The notes beneath the pieces were generated by a model. That model saw nothing but the letters and a program-made list of their open reading frames with translations, searched no databases and was not told where the DNA came from. A program made the translations under genes and the position numbers. DNA of 64,000 nt from Adenophora triphylla var. japonica (lineage: Eukaryota; Streptophyta; Magnoliopsida; Asterales; Campanulaceae): the NCBI GenBank assembly GCA_022495995.1, contig JAFEMH010001364.1, positions 62,001 through 126,000 of the forward strand, written 5' to 3'. This document shows, piece after piece, positions 52,963 to 64,000 of the stretch (its first letter is position 1; every line of letters starts with the position of its first letter).

Positions 52963-54486
52963 TGATGTGGTGAATTTTGTATACATTAATTCCCTAATTT
53001 TCTAGACATTTTATTATTATTTTGATGTAAGTTAGATTAGTTTTGATGTAATTGGGGTTTTATTTTCCAATTGAGCTTTTATTGTAATCCGGGGGTAAAA
53101 TATGTGTATTTAGTAGTTATTTTTCCGGATGTAATTTTTGGTGCTTCAAAGTTATGCTTCGAGTATAAAAATTAGTAAAGTCAAAAGTCAACCGAAGAGG
53201 AGGAGAAATTCAGACTGCAAATTTATGGAAGCTGAGGTGCTATTCTACATTGTTGAAAAGTTCAGAAATTGATGTGAAGAATTAAAAGATCTATGAGGAT
53301 CAAACTGCAAAAAGCTGAAATGTCAAGGACCAAAGTGAAAGTAAAGAGTTTGGAAATTAGAATACTGTGCACATGTGTGAAGTGATTTAGGAAATTATTT
53401 CAAAGTTGCAAGGAGTACTAATCTGTGGGAATTTTGGAAACTGAATTATCCTTTGGACCAAAGCAAACGCGTGGACCAAGGGCTGGAGGTGTTGACCGGC
53501 GTGGGATGAGAAAGAGTTTAATATGGTTTTAATTGAGTTTTCCTTTTTCTTTTATTATTTGATTTAGGATTTTAGAAAGGAGGAGTATATTATTATTAAT
53601 TTTTCCTTTCCTTTTTCTTGGAGGTTTTAATTAGGTTTTTATTGGTTGGAACAAGTATAAATACTTGTTTCAACTTCATAATTAGGAGAGACTTTTTATT
53701 ATTTTTTTAGAGAGATTTTACAACTTTTTATGGAGAACTAATTCCATTGCTTCGGATTTGAATCCTGAACCGTTTGTTTAATTCAATTGAGGTATCGATT
53801 TCTTTATTTCTGAATCCCTATTCATAGTTTTACTTGTTTTAATTGCTAAATCGTTTCTAGGGTTTTGAGATTTGATCACCCTCTTTTCCCTTGTAATTGA
53901 TTTAATGCTAGTTTAATCTTAAGTCTGTGTCAGATTAGGATTTTTCACAAGTAGCATCTTTGAGATTTATGCACGTGTCGTGGTAAATTAAAAAGGGAGT
54001 AAAACTAGGTTTTGATCTATTTGAAAAAGAATAGTGAAATTCTTGATCTTAATTTCTTAAAGCTTTATCAATCAATATTGTGAATCTAGACTGTGTCAGT
54101 TAGGTTTAGGTATTGATTAGGGGAATAGGTGAGTGTGTCACTGCTTATAACCATTAATAGGAAAGAAATAGGAATTGAAATATATTCCGGATCAAGTGAA
54201 TAGGGAGGAAGGGAAAGAAATTATATCGATGATATTGAATTGATAAACGGGGACGGAAACAAATCTGAAGTGCTTTCCGTTAATTGTTTTACAATTTAGC
54301 TTTCTTAATTTCTGTTTTAGGAATTTAATTAAAAATCAAACAAACCCCCAATCTTGTCAAGTGACAATTGTGCAATCAGAAAACCGTTCTTCAGTGGATC
54401 GACCCTGGACTTGTCCTAGCTGCAGTTTTTGTAGCCAAGTATAGTCTTGGTATTTAATTTGTAGGCGTGCGACTTTAGACCTATCA
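52963..54486 (+). repeat. 3' LTR of AthA
   Basis: 1524 bp, same ends as the 5' LTR, TATAAATA at 53656-53663, followed by the TSD at 54487-54491. Confidence 0.96.
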
Positions 54487-55320
54487 CTCGGATTAACTGT
54501 TAGATTCTTTATATGTAATTTATTTTACGATCAATCAATGCTTTGAACACTGATTTTGGATTTTAAGTTTATGACATTCGAAAACCCATTTAAGTGTTCT
54601 TGCTTTTTCATGGTGATTCTGAGCAAAGTATGAATTTTTAATGTTATATTGTTACTCTACTGCTCAATGTGATCATTTTGACATGTTATTTGTTGATTTT
54701 GGTGAACTTTTGTTGACTCTCTGTTCTTAGTGTTCTAAGTGTTCTTCGTTTTCATCATTGTCTTCAACATGACTGTTCATATTCCTTGTTAAAATTGTCA
54801 CATATTTTGGTTCATTTGATTTTCAAACATGTTTTTGTACTTAGAAAATTTTCAATAAATTTTTATGCACTGTTGTGAATATCAACCGCATGCCTTGTTG
54901 TTTGGAACCGCCTTCATGAAATTTCTAACCGCATGACCTTTCCAAACCGCGTTCAATTTAGAACCGCACGCTCTCCATGAACCGCATGTCATTTTGAACC
55001 GCATTCCTGTTAGCAACTTGAGTTAATCTTTTCAACCGCATGCTTAATATATCTAAGAATTTACTAAGTATATAGATTTGGACACCATAAATTTCCTCTC
55101 CAAGCAACTGCTTGCAGTGTGGGATAAACTTGGATTACAATGCCACGTACTAGTAAAATCTCTTACATATTTTCTAAAGTATTTTTGTTGTATTCACAAT
55201 TCACTTGAAGTTTGGAGTTCTTCACCTTTAAACCGCATCACTGCAAACCGCATAGATGCCCAAACCGCCTGTGCATTGTGAATCACTTTATGGATCTAAA
55301 CTCTTTGTTTCATTTTGTAG

Positions 55321-58300
55321 GATCCTAAATTCTTTATTCCAGGATATGAAATTAATGAGCCTGAGCTCCAAGGTGATGCTCTTGGTAGAGAGATGATTAG
55401 AAGACTCAGTGCATCTGGAATCCTCCCTCTCTTCAACAAAAAACAATCTTATATTATTCCATCCTTTGTGGATCAATTTTACTCCACTGCTGTTCTAGGA
55501 GATAGAAAATTATCAGATGGAACCAAGATCAAATGCCTGGTTGCTAGTGTTGAAGGCTTCGAGATATCTATTGATCATCTGGATATTAGAAGTACTTTTG
55601 GATTTCATGTTTCAGGATCCCCCATGGAGGTTGATCAGGAAGTTTTAGATGCAACCGCTCAGTCAACTGTCAATCTGACCTCTTTATCTGGTTATTACAA
55701 GAAGAGGGCAAGAAGAGAATTTGGTGAATTAATGAGCCACTTGGGCTATTTAGTAGGGTTGTCTGTATGTGGTAAAACTGGTAACCACAACAACTTCACT
55801 GTTCAGCAATGGACTTACTGCTGTGCCATTTACAATGGGTTGAAGCTGAATTGGCCCAAGATCCTGATGAAAGAACTGGGTAGCTCAATTGATGCTTATC
55901 AATCCAAGATCAAGAATGAGCATATGAGATGGAGACCATTCTGCAGGCTCCTAACCGCGTTGTTTACTAGCTATCAACACTTGAAGGATCTCAGACTCTC
56001 AACTCCTGAACTTTCAGTGACAATGGGTGAGGGAGACTCCCTTGGAACCAGGGTTTGTCACAACTTCAGATACTCATTTGGAGATGCCCAGTACAAATTC
56101 CTGTATGATGCTGATACTCTAAACCCCAAAGAGTTCTATGTTGAGATGTCTCCTGCAACCGCGGTTACTGCTCTAGGAAAAACCATTAAGAAGGTCTCAA
56201 GGAAGACGAATCTTGTCCTTAAACCGCAGCCTAAGAAATCTAAAACTGCACCATCTCAAACCGCAGGTGCTGGTCCAAGTGCTAAGGCTAAGGAAAAGAT
56301 GACTCTGAGAGATGAACCAGATGAGGGGGAAGAAGAAGAGGATGCTGAAATAGCCCCTCTTATCAAGAAGGCAAAAGCGTGAAGGCTCTTGCGCTAATCT
56401 CACGAGAGGAAGATAAAGTTGCTTTTTACAAAGCAAAGATTGACAAATTGGAGAGAAGGGCAGCATTGAAGGAAGTTGCCAAGGGTAAGACACCTTCTTC
56501 TGAACCGCTTGCCAAAACCCAACCGCAAGCTCAACCACCTGTTCAACCGCAACCCCAACCGCAACCTCTTCCTCAAACCCAACCGCCTTCCTCTCCAACC
56601 AAATCTCCTGCTCCAACTCCTCCTACCTCACCTATCCAACCTCAAACATCTTCGCCATTCATTAACCAAAACATTTCTCCTTCCAAATCTCTTTCTCCCA
56701 AACTGGTCTCTCCCTCTCCACCTCCTAAAACTGCAACCACTCAGGGGGAGAATCCCAAGAAGAGGAGGTTCAAACAAATGGCCAAGAAATCAACCCCTCC
56801 AAAGAAACACTACCTTCACACCATTGCCAAATCCAACATCAAGATACCTGGTGAAACCTCCTCCTACTTTGATAAATCCTCCTCCCAATCCAATTCAAAT
56901 TCATCATCCCCTTATGAATTTCAAACCCCTCAAAATCAAGCCACCTCAAATCCCAAAGCCTTCATTGAATGGACATCCAAGCCTTCAGCAGGCCCAGCCC
57001 ATTCAACCTCTAGACTTAGAACTCCAACTCCTTCACCACAAAATTCACCCTCACACCATTCATCCCCTCATATATCAAACCGCACCCATAAATCCCCTTC
57101 TAAATCACCTATCTCTTCCCCACAAAAATCCCATTCAACTCATTCCAACCCAATCACCTCAAATCCTCCTACTACTTCTATTCCTATCCAAACCGCCCCT
57201 ACATCAACCGCTCCCACTCAATCTACACCTTTATCAACCACGCCAATCCCAACCACCCCAATATCAACCGCGCCAATCCCAACCACCCCAATCTCAACCG
57301 CGCCAATTCTAACTACCTCTATTCCAACTACCCCACTTCCAACCGCCCCCATCCCAACCGCCCCATCTACCTTACCACCAACTCTACCCATCTCAACTCA
57401 AACCTCATCCCCTTATACAGTTCCTGCCTCACGCATTTTCCAAACCCTATTGTCACAAATACCTCAAACCGCTCCTCCTACCTATTCTGAACTGCCTCCT
57501 GCCTTCACTTATAATCCATCATCTTCAACCGCTCCTCCACCCACTGACTACTCCCAAATCCTTTCCACTCTTAACCTTATTCAATCCCAACTTCTCATTA
57601 ACCAAGGCCACATAATTAAACTGACCGCATCCAATGCCTCCCTTGAAGCTTCCAACCGCTCCCTTCAGAAGCTTGCTGAATCTCAATCCCATCTGATTGC
57701 CTCTCAAACCCTTCAAATGGCTAATCATAAGAACTCCTTGAAGAGTTTTGCTCAGAGACTTGATGCCATTAAGGGGGAGAAGGACTTAGCAAACATTGTC
57801 AAATCCTCAGCTGAGTCCTGCTTTGAAGGATTCAAGAAGGATTTAACTGAAGGTGTTGTTCAAATACAATAATTTGGAGATTATAATCTTAAGGAAATGA
57901 TTTCTCAACTTTCCAACTCCTCCAAAACCGCCTTTGACAACCTCCAAGCTGAAATCCTCAAAGCCATCAACTCCCAACCGCCTCCTTCTCAAGACTTTCA
58001 AACTGCCTTGAATGCGGTTGAAGCTAATGTCCTCTTGGAAATTGATAATGTTAAAGAGCAGCTGGAGATCAAAACAAACTCCCTTGATGATGCCTTGATG
58101 GCCAAGCTGAATGAGGTCAAGGATGAATTCAATGACCGCCTTGAAAATATCAAGTTAGGATTCACCTCTAAACTGGAAGCCACAGTTAATGAGTTGAAAT
58201 CCTCCATTAAGGTTACTGATTGATCTTGATCCCATGTGAAGCAATTTCTACTCGGGCAGCAGCGGTTCGGGGGGAGATTCACATCATGTTCAATTCTTTG

Positions 58301-58564
58301 AACGCCTCCTTCCATTCCTTAATTGAAGATCTAACTGCTAAGGTATCTGAAAACTCCAAGGCAGTCTCTGATGCCAATCTCAAAATTGATTCTCAAGCAA
58401 ATATCTTAGAGAGATTGGTGACCGCCCTAGGAAGGACCGCTGATGAAGTTAGGAAGATCAGGAGAGCTTTGAAGACTGAAACCTCTGCATCAAATCTTGC
58501 AAGGAACCCTGAGATCAACCAACCGCAGCAGCAACAGCAAGGTCAAGAACCGCATCAACCTTAA
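55321..58564 (+). pseudogene. CopB extra ORF, exon 2 (putative plant transposon protein-like plus Pro-rich and coiled-coil tail), broken
   Basis: From the splice acceptor the frame reads DPKFFIPGYEINEP and stays open to 56382. This ~350-residue globular part (SFVDQFYSTAVLGDRKL, then ISIDHLDIRSTFGFHVSG, then WRPFCRLLTALFTSYQHL) resembles the domain annotated as putative plant transposon protein in many plant TE ORFs. A one-base shift at about 56380 leads into a frame to 57872: a short helical part, ~330 residues very rich in Pro/Thr/Ser, and a helical tail. After an in-frame TAA (57870-57872) it continues to 58223, shifts again and ends at 58564 with a Gln-rich tail. SIRE elements carry an env-like or additional ORF here. 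I see no signal peptide or membrane segment, so 'env' is not supported. Confidence 0.7.
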
Positions 58565-59090
58565 CCGCTATTGCTCTGTATTTTTTTGTAAACTCTTTTG
58601 CTGTTGAACCGCACTCTCATTATATTTTCTTTTGTCCTACTTACTTTTGTTTTTTTTGTAACCCTGTAATTTTCTTTCATTCCTGTTTTGTAACCACTTG
58701 AGGAATTAATGGAAATTGCATCATGGTTCCAAAAACCTTGTTCATATCAAACTGCTTGTTTGTAGAACAATGAAACCTCTTATGATTTTAAACCTCATTC
58801 AAATATTTTTCAACTTAAAATCATATTTTTTGAATTGAAGTTTAAACATTCAGTTTAAACCGCACTTTGAACTTAAACTCATATTTCTTAAGTGCACTGA
58901 ATGCATTTCTCTACTTTCCATATTGTAAGTTTTTATCTTTTAGAAAGTATAGAAATCTATAGCTTAAGCTAGGTGTGTGCATTGACTTGGGACATGAATT
59001 ACCATGTTAATTCTTATGGACATGTTTTTACCAAGTACAATGTTTGCTTTAGTTATAGTAGGTAATGGCATCAATCAAATAGGGGGAGAT
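58565..59090 (+). other. CopB 3' UTR and polypurine tract
   Basis: Non-coding; several AACCGC hexamers. PPT AATAGGGGGAGAT lies just before the 3' LTR. Confidence 0.7.
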
Positions 59091-60579
59091 TGTTGGGTAT
59101 GCATGTTTTAACCCTCCTATTTTGTATTAGATTTGATTGATACCATAACCTCCTGTCTATTTTAAGGACTTTAGGACCCTATGTAATGAAGCTTAGACTT
59201 CAATTTTTTAGCTAAGTCCATTTTATAGATTAAGTTAATTTTAGGCTTGAAGACTGGCACAAGACTCATTGGAATTGAGAGTTGTAGTTCAGAAGTTTCA
59301 AACCACCCATTCAACCGCCCTGGCAAAACCGCCCTTAGCATTTGCTTGGTGAAATCCTTTGTTTGAAACTACCCTTGAACTACTCCAGTGCAACCCCCTA
59401 TGATGAACCGCACCTTGCAGCTCATCATCAACCGCACTTTGCAACCTCACTGGAGTTACCAACCGCACTTGTCAAACCGCTTGTACTTCAGAACCGCTCC
59501 AATGATTGAACCTTGAAGTGAACCGCTCTTTGACATTGTAATCCACATCCGCAATATCCAATGTTAACCACCTTAACTTGTCACGTGATTCAATGTCGGA
59601 GAAGATCTGCAAGGATCTTGAAAAGGTGACAGTGTCCAAACCTCATTGCTTGTGGTGGAGCATTATCGGCTTTATACGTAACTACTATACCAAAGGACAA
59701 AAGTGGTTGTTGTGGACCAATAAGAAAGCATCAATCTTGTCCTTCAACAATTTGTGTCCAACGGCTACATTTTGGATGCTTGGGTATAAATACCCCTAAT
59801 CTTCACCATTTGAAGATTGCTTGAAAATTGAGAAGTCTTTGTGTTCATAGAAGTTGAAGCTTTGCCCGAAATTCTAAGTCCTTTGAATCTTCATCTTCAT
59901 ACTTCAAGAAATATTCCCCAAATCTAGAAATCAAGCCTTAACACATTCAAGAATCATTGAGCTCTACATCTCACAGATTTAAAGAGCCTTGATCTTGTTC
60001 TCACACACACACCTCATTTGTTCTAATCACATAGATTAAACACTTGAGATACCGGTTATAGTTTTGGATTTGTTCTTCATAGTAAAGATTTTATTGTACT
60101 TTGTAATCTCACAATACTTAATATAAAATCTCTCTTAGAAATCCAAGACTAACCATCTTGGTAGTGGACGTAGATCGTTTATCGATTGAACCACTCCAAA
60201 TAGCGTGTTCTTACTTTCTGCATTTATATTTCTTGTGCTTACTAATTATTTATCTTTGTCTCTGTTTGATCTTTATTTAGATATCCATTATTGTGAAATA
60301 GTGTTTGGAGTTAACAGTGTCAAAACCCCACTTGTTTGTAAACCGCAAGTACCAACTACTTTATTAAAACCGCTTTACAAACCTCCTCTATCAAAACCGC
60401 TTTGTAACTCTAAATATTCCGCTGTGCATTTTACATCTTCACTTGCAGTTTCTTATTCACTGCAAGAGGTTTTGTAAGCAAGAGGTTTAATTTTTATTAG
60501 AGGGCGAAAAATTTGTAACAGCTATTCACCCCCCCCTCTAGCTATATTTTCACCCTTGTTGCCACCTTTGGGACCAACA
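59091..60579 (+). repeat. 3' LTR of CopB
   Basis: 1489 bp, TGTTGGGTATGC to GGGACCAACA; TATAAATA at 59785-59792; TSD GTCCA at 60580-60584. Roughly 50 differences to the 5' LTR by eye, including several small indels. Confidence 0.96.
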
Positions 60580-60584
60580 GTCCA

Positions 60585-61160
60585 TCTTTGGACTTTTCTG
60601 TTGCATTTGCGGACTGAAGCAGCCTGGGCCTTGACGGCAATCCCCTTTGCTTAGGCTTTGTGCTTGGCTGAGAGGTTGAATGATCCCCTGATAAGTCGTT
60701 TTGACAGTTATTTCCGTAGCTTCCCTGCCCTTTGTTGGCGTCGGGCTCTTGACCTCAATTTCGCAGCTTCTGCTTGAGCTTTTTTTTTTATTTTATTGTA
60801 TTTTTTTTTTTGTGATCCCTTGCTCGAGTTCTTTTGTTTTTTTTTTTTTGAAGCGCGTGAGGGCGAAGACAAGCCCCTGGCTTGGAAGTAGACATGGGTC
60901 AGTCGTTTGACGTTGAGTGACCTTCGGATGTCCTTTGATGTTGCCTTGAGTCGTTTGACTCGGTCAAGGTGACGTTGGGGCGTGCTCTTGAAAAGTGCGT
61001 AGCTTGATGGAGGTCTTGATTGACATTCAAACTTTTGACTTTTTGTGTATTTTTAGACCGGACCAATTAAGGTTGCCCTACGTTCCCCAGGACTAGAGGG
61101 CTCGGGTGCAACGTAGTTCGACACTACATGGAGTGCCAATAGATGCACGGTTGTTCTTCT
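60585..61160. other. TatE spacer, right part
   Basis: Continuation of the spacer interrupted by CopB. Contains T-rich runs (60778-60850) and the two-stem repeat at 61071-61120. No gene supportable. Confidence 0.6.
61071..61120 (-). other. Conserved two-stem inverted repeat, TatE spacer
   Basis: In minus sense CGAACTACGTTGCACCCGAG up to GAACGTAGGGCAACC. The inner stem is CCC/GGG. About 40 bp after the pol stop. Confidence 0.65.
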
Positions 61161-64000
61161 TTAGGCTAAGTATCTGCGAAGTTTGCTTCCGTTATTTGGA
61201 TTCATGAAGGGATTGCCGTCTAGGTGCATCGGCTTTATGGCACCTCAGGAGAAGATCTTTTGAACCACGAAAGGGCCGATCCATGTGGGTTCCCATTTTC
61301 CCAGTGGGTTGGTTCGAGTGGGAGGCTTTTCTTTGAGTACCAGATCGCCTTCCCTGATGTCTCGGGACTTGACTTTCTTGTCGAAAGCTCTAGCCATCCT
61401 GCTTTGATAGGCTCGGACGTGTTCCATGGCCTTTAGTCGTCGCTCGTCTAGACGAGCCAATTCGTCATGTCGGCTTTGGAGCCATTTGACTTCGTTGACA
61501 TCATTTTCCAGCAGCACTCGGAGTGAGGGAATTTCCAGTTCAATGGGAAGGACTACTTCCATCCCGTATGTCAGGGCGAATGGGGTTTCTCCCGTGGCTG
61601 TTCTGACTGATGTTCGGTAGCCCCAAAGTGCAAGGTGCAGCTTCTCGGGAAAATCTCGTCCTCGGGTGGTCATTTTTCGGATGATCCGTTCGAGGGTCTT
61701 GTTTGCTGCTTCCACGGTGCCATTTGTTTGTGGCCGGTAGGGAGAAGATTTGTGGCGTGTGATCTTGAATTCGGCCGGCGATGCATCGAATTCTCCCTCG
61801 AAGTGTGAACCATTGTCTGATATGACCTCATTTGGGATGCCGTATCGGCAGATGATGTTTTCCTTGAGGAAATGCGCGACCTTCTTGGAGGTGAGTACCT
61901 TGTAGGACTTGGCTTTGACCCATTTGGTGAAGTAGTCGATGGCTACTAAGATGAACTTCGTGACCGTTCTTTGCTGGCGGAGCGATTTTCCCGATGACGT
62001 CAATTCCCCAGTGGCAAATGGCCGGGGTGTAGTCATACGGTAGAGATCGTGGGGAGGTAGATGATTGAGGTTGGAGAATCGTTGACACTTGTCGCGGCTT
62101 CGGACAAAGTGGATGCAATGCGCACTCCGTGGAGATCCGATGTAGCCCATCCTGAGAATGATTTGCATCAGGGCTCTGGCATTCATGTGGGGACCGCAAG
62201 CCCCATTGTGGACTTCGTTCATGAACTCACTTGCTTCTTCCTGGCTGATGCAGTGTAGGAGTGGTTCTTGGTAGCGTTTCTTGTATAGCATATCCCCAAG
62301 GATGACAAAGTGAGAGGCGAGGCGTTTTAGGGCCATGATGCTCTTGGCTTTGACACCTTCTGTGTGTTGGCCTTCCTTGTTCATGAAGGCGGTTTCCCCG
62401 TTCTTGAGGTATTGGAAGATCTGGTTATACCATGGCTCATTGATGGGCTTGGGTTCTAGTTTGATCTCCTGACGATGGCAGGGATTTCCTTTCGTCCGAC
62501 TTTGAAGGGTTTGATTGCTTTTCCTTCAGGGATTTCCACAAGTGAAGCCAAGGTGGCTAAGGCATCTGCAAACCTGTTTCGATCTCTTGGCAAGTAGTGG
62601 AAGGTGACCTCTTCGAATTGTATGATGAGGTCCTCCATGCAGGCATGGTATTTTTGCAAGCCTGGGTCTATGGTTTTCCACTTGTTGGAAACTTGGTTGA
62701 TGATCAGGGCTGAGTCCCCATAAACTTCGAGTTTCTGGACATTCCTCTCGAGTGCGGCTTGTAGTCCGGCAGCGCAGGCTTCATATTCGGCGGCATTGTT
62801 GGTTACCTCGAAATTGAGCTTTATGGCGATTGGGGTATGCTCGTCCTTGGGATCGACCAAGAGCATACCGATGCCGTTTCCTTTTTTGTTGGCTGCTTCA
62901 TCGAAGAACAGTTGCCATAGGTTTTCGCCTTCGAGTGCAAAGATTCCCTCATCTAGGAATTGTGGTTCAGGGCCTCGAGCCTCGTCGGTTGGGAAATCAG
63001 CCAGTTGTTCAGCCATTGCCCGTCCCTTGATTGACTTTTGGTTAATGTACTTGATGTCAAATTCCGCTAGGAAGAAGGACCATTTGGCGAGCCTCATTGA
63101 CAGAGATGGTTTGTCGAAGAGGTATTTGACTGGGTCCATTTTGGAAACCAAGTGTACCGTGTGCGACTGCATGTAGTGCCGTAATTTTCCGACAACCCAT
63201 ACCAGAGCTGCGCAGGTTTTCTCGAGGGCTGAGTAATTGAGTTCGCTGCCTTGAAACTTTCGACTAACGAAGTAGATGGCGCTTTCGACTCGTGACTCCT
63301 TCTTTTCTTGACAAAGCATGGCTCCAACTGCGGTGTCGGTCACAGTTAGGTATAGCAACAGTGGCTTCTCCTCGTCGGGAGGACAGAGAATCGGAGGACT
63401 CACAAGGTATGCCTTTATTTCTTCAAAGGCATCTTGGCATTCTGAGTTCCATTCGATGTCGGCGTTCTTCTTCATCAGTTTGAAGATTGGCTCGCACATG
63501 AAGGTCAATTGGTTGACGAAGCGGTTGATATACTGCAGGCGGCCCATGAAGCTTTTCACCTCTGTCTGAGTTTGCGGTGGTCTCATTTCGATGATGGCCT
63601 TGATCTTTTGAGGATCAACCTCGATGCCTCTTTCGGTGACCATGTATCCCAAGACCTTGCCTCGGCTAACCCCAAATGTGCATTTGGCGGGGTTTAGCCT
63701 CATTGAGTGTTTTCGGAGGCGATTGAAGAACTTTCTCAAGTCTGTGAGGTGTTGTCCATCTGATCCCTTTGAGTGGATGATCATGTCATCGACGTACACT
63801 TCGATCTCTTTATGGATCATATCGTGGAAGAGGGCGGTTTCTGCCCGTTGGTAGGTAGCCCCAGCGTTCTTTAGTCCGAACGGCATTACTGTGTAGCAGT
63901 AGGTCCCCCAGGGGGTTGTGAAAGCTGTCTTTTCTTGATCTTCTTCGGCCATCTTGATTTGATTGTAGCCGACAAATCCGTCCACAAAGGATTTGACATC
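61161..64000 (-). pseudogene. pol: TatE pol: RT (partial), RNase H, second RNase H, integrase; continues off-window
   Basis: Minus strand. From the window edge: RT with DGFVGYNQIKMAEEDQEKTA, the MPFGLKNAGATYQR block and the catalytic VYVDDMIIHSKG. Then RT-linked RNase H (YLTVTDTAVGAML), and the second RNase H (LFFDEAANKKGNGIGM, YGDSALIINQV) that defines the Tat clade. Frameshift near 62450. Integrase has the zinc region (HNGACGPHMNARAL), the core (a damaged region near 62000, then ISDNGSHF, NGTVEAANKTLERI) and the C-terminal part up to GPFVVQKIFS. A TGA at 61245 and the final stop at 61161 follow. The second RNase H reads FFDEAA where TatC has FFDGAA. Confidence 0.93.

Larger units (their letters stand above)
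45954..54486 (+). mobile_element. AthA: young non-autonomous Athila element carrying host gene fragments
   Basis: Two LTRs of exactly 1524 bp, TSD CTCGG, Asp-tRNA PBS, gag-protease, three host gene fragments and a PPT (GTGGGGGAA). No RT, RNase H or integrase. By eye the LTRs differ at about ten positions, by far the least of any pair here, so it is the most recent insertion (roughly 0.3 My at the commonly used grass rate, only indicative). Movement must have relied on an autonomous Athila partner. Confidence 0.95.
45795..55320 (+). other. Intron of the CopB extra ORF, enlarged by AthA
   Basis: Donor GTATGT at 45795, acceptor TTTCATTTTGTAG ending 55320. Without AthA and its TSD the intron is about 990 bp. 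The part right of AthA (54492-55320) is AT-rich with a cluster of AACCGC hexamers between about 54880 and 55270 and holds no gene. Confidence 0.6.
37918..60579 (+). mobile_element. CopB: large SIRE-type copia element with an intron-containing extra ORF (contains AthA)
   Basis: LTRs of 1490 and 1489 bp (about 3% different by eye), TSD, initiator-Met PBS, gag, pol in copia order (PR-INT-RT-RH), then a long extra ORF region (45765-58564), then PPT and 3' LTR. Without AthA (8533 bp plus TSD) it is about 14.1 kb, very large for copia but in line with SIRE/Maximus elements that carry an additional downstream ORF. All ORFs are broken by several frameshifts. AACCGC hexamers are scattered over LTRs, gag end, spacer, intron and extra ORF. 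Confidence 0.94.
29141..64000 (-). mobile_element. TatE: Tat-type gypsy element with two antisense accessory genes (contains CopB and AthA)
   Basis: Element orientation is minus. Pol runs from beyond 64000 to 61161, then a spacer split by CopB (37918-60579), the DUF7745-like gene on the plus strand (36180-37703), the PMD-like gene on the plus strand (32734-35654), two arrays (31299-32440), PPT and 3' LTR (30547-29141). Organisation is the same as TatC, but proteins, palindromes and arrays are clearly diverged, so it is a different family. It landed in TatC pol. The 5' LTR, gag and protease are outside the window. Confidence 0.88.

Noticed and set aside
55321..58564. Calling the CopB extra ORF an envelope gene
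   Set aside because: No signal peptide, transmembrane helix or cleavage site visible; the globular part resembles a plant TE-specific domain instead.
1..64000. tRNA or rRNA genes, host single-copy genes, viral (pararetrovirus) insertions
   Set aside because: None seen. tRNA-like strings are only the primer-binding sites at 8334, 17743, 39410 and 47484, and the host-gene matches are short captured fragments in AthA.

Overview
The window is plant nuclear heterochromatin, most likely from a eudicot. I found no host gene locus, tRNA or rRNA gene. Essentially all 64 kb is LTR retrotransposons inserted into one another. The support is: copia, Tat-type gypsy and Athila protein domains; primer-binding sites for plant initiator-Met and Asp tRNAs; 1.1-1.5 kb LTRs with plant-type TATAAATA boxes; and fragments of plant nuclear genes captured inside one element.

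Layout (my own labels). TatA (1-5158, +): 3' untranslated part and 3' LTR of a Tat-type element. CopA (5159-9813, -): SIRE-type copia element with one LTR, truncated at its 3' end. TatB (9814-10638): remnant of a Tat element, interrupted on both sides. TatC (10639-16659 and 24200-29140; element orientation -): 3' LTR, tandem arrays, an antisense plant-mobile-domain (PMD) pseudogene, an antisense DUF7745-like pseudogene and the 3' half of pol. TatD (16660-24199, +): complete gag-only element inside TatC, target-site duplication (TSD) GAACT. TatE (29141-37917 and 60580-64000 onward; orientation -): a second Tat element of the TatC type, inserted into TatC pol inside the RT active-site motif. CopB (37918-60579, +): SIRE-type copia element inside TatE, TSD GTCCA. 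AthA (45954-54486, +): gag-protease-only Athila element inside an intron of CopB, TSD CTCGG. AthA carries pieces of three host genes. Order of insertion: TatB, then TatC, then TatE, then CopB, then AthA. TatD is a separate later hit on TatC.

How the parts work together. TatC and TatE have the same plan: gag-pol on one strand, and two intron-bearing or long accessory genes (PMD-like and DUF7745-like) on the opposite strand between pol and the 3' LTR. Tandem arrays lie next to the LTR. In each element one short CG-rich palindrome of family-specific sequence recurs in the LTR promoter and upstream of the antisense genes. In three LTRs it sits 21-23 bp upstream of the TATA box. This looks like an element-specific control system. 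All Tat elements also carry a two-stem inverted repeat next to the 3' LTR and after pol. A second structured motif (CCC-GNRA-GGG inside a covarying outer stem) is shared by TatD and AthA.

All coding regions are degenerate (frameshifts or stops). AthA is the youngest, with LTRs about 0.7% different by eye count. CopB and TatD LTRs differ by about 3-3.5%.
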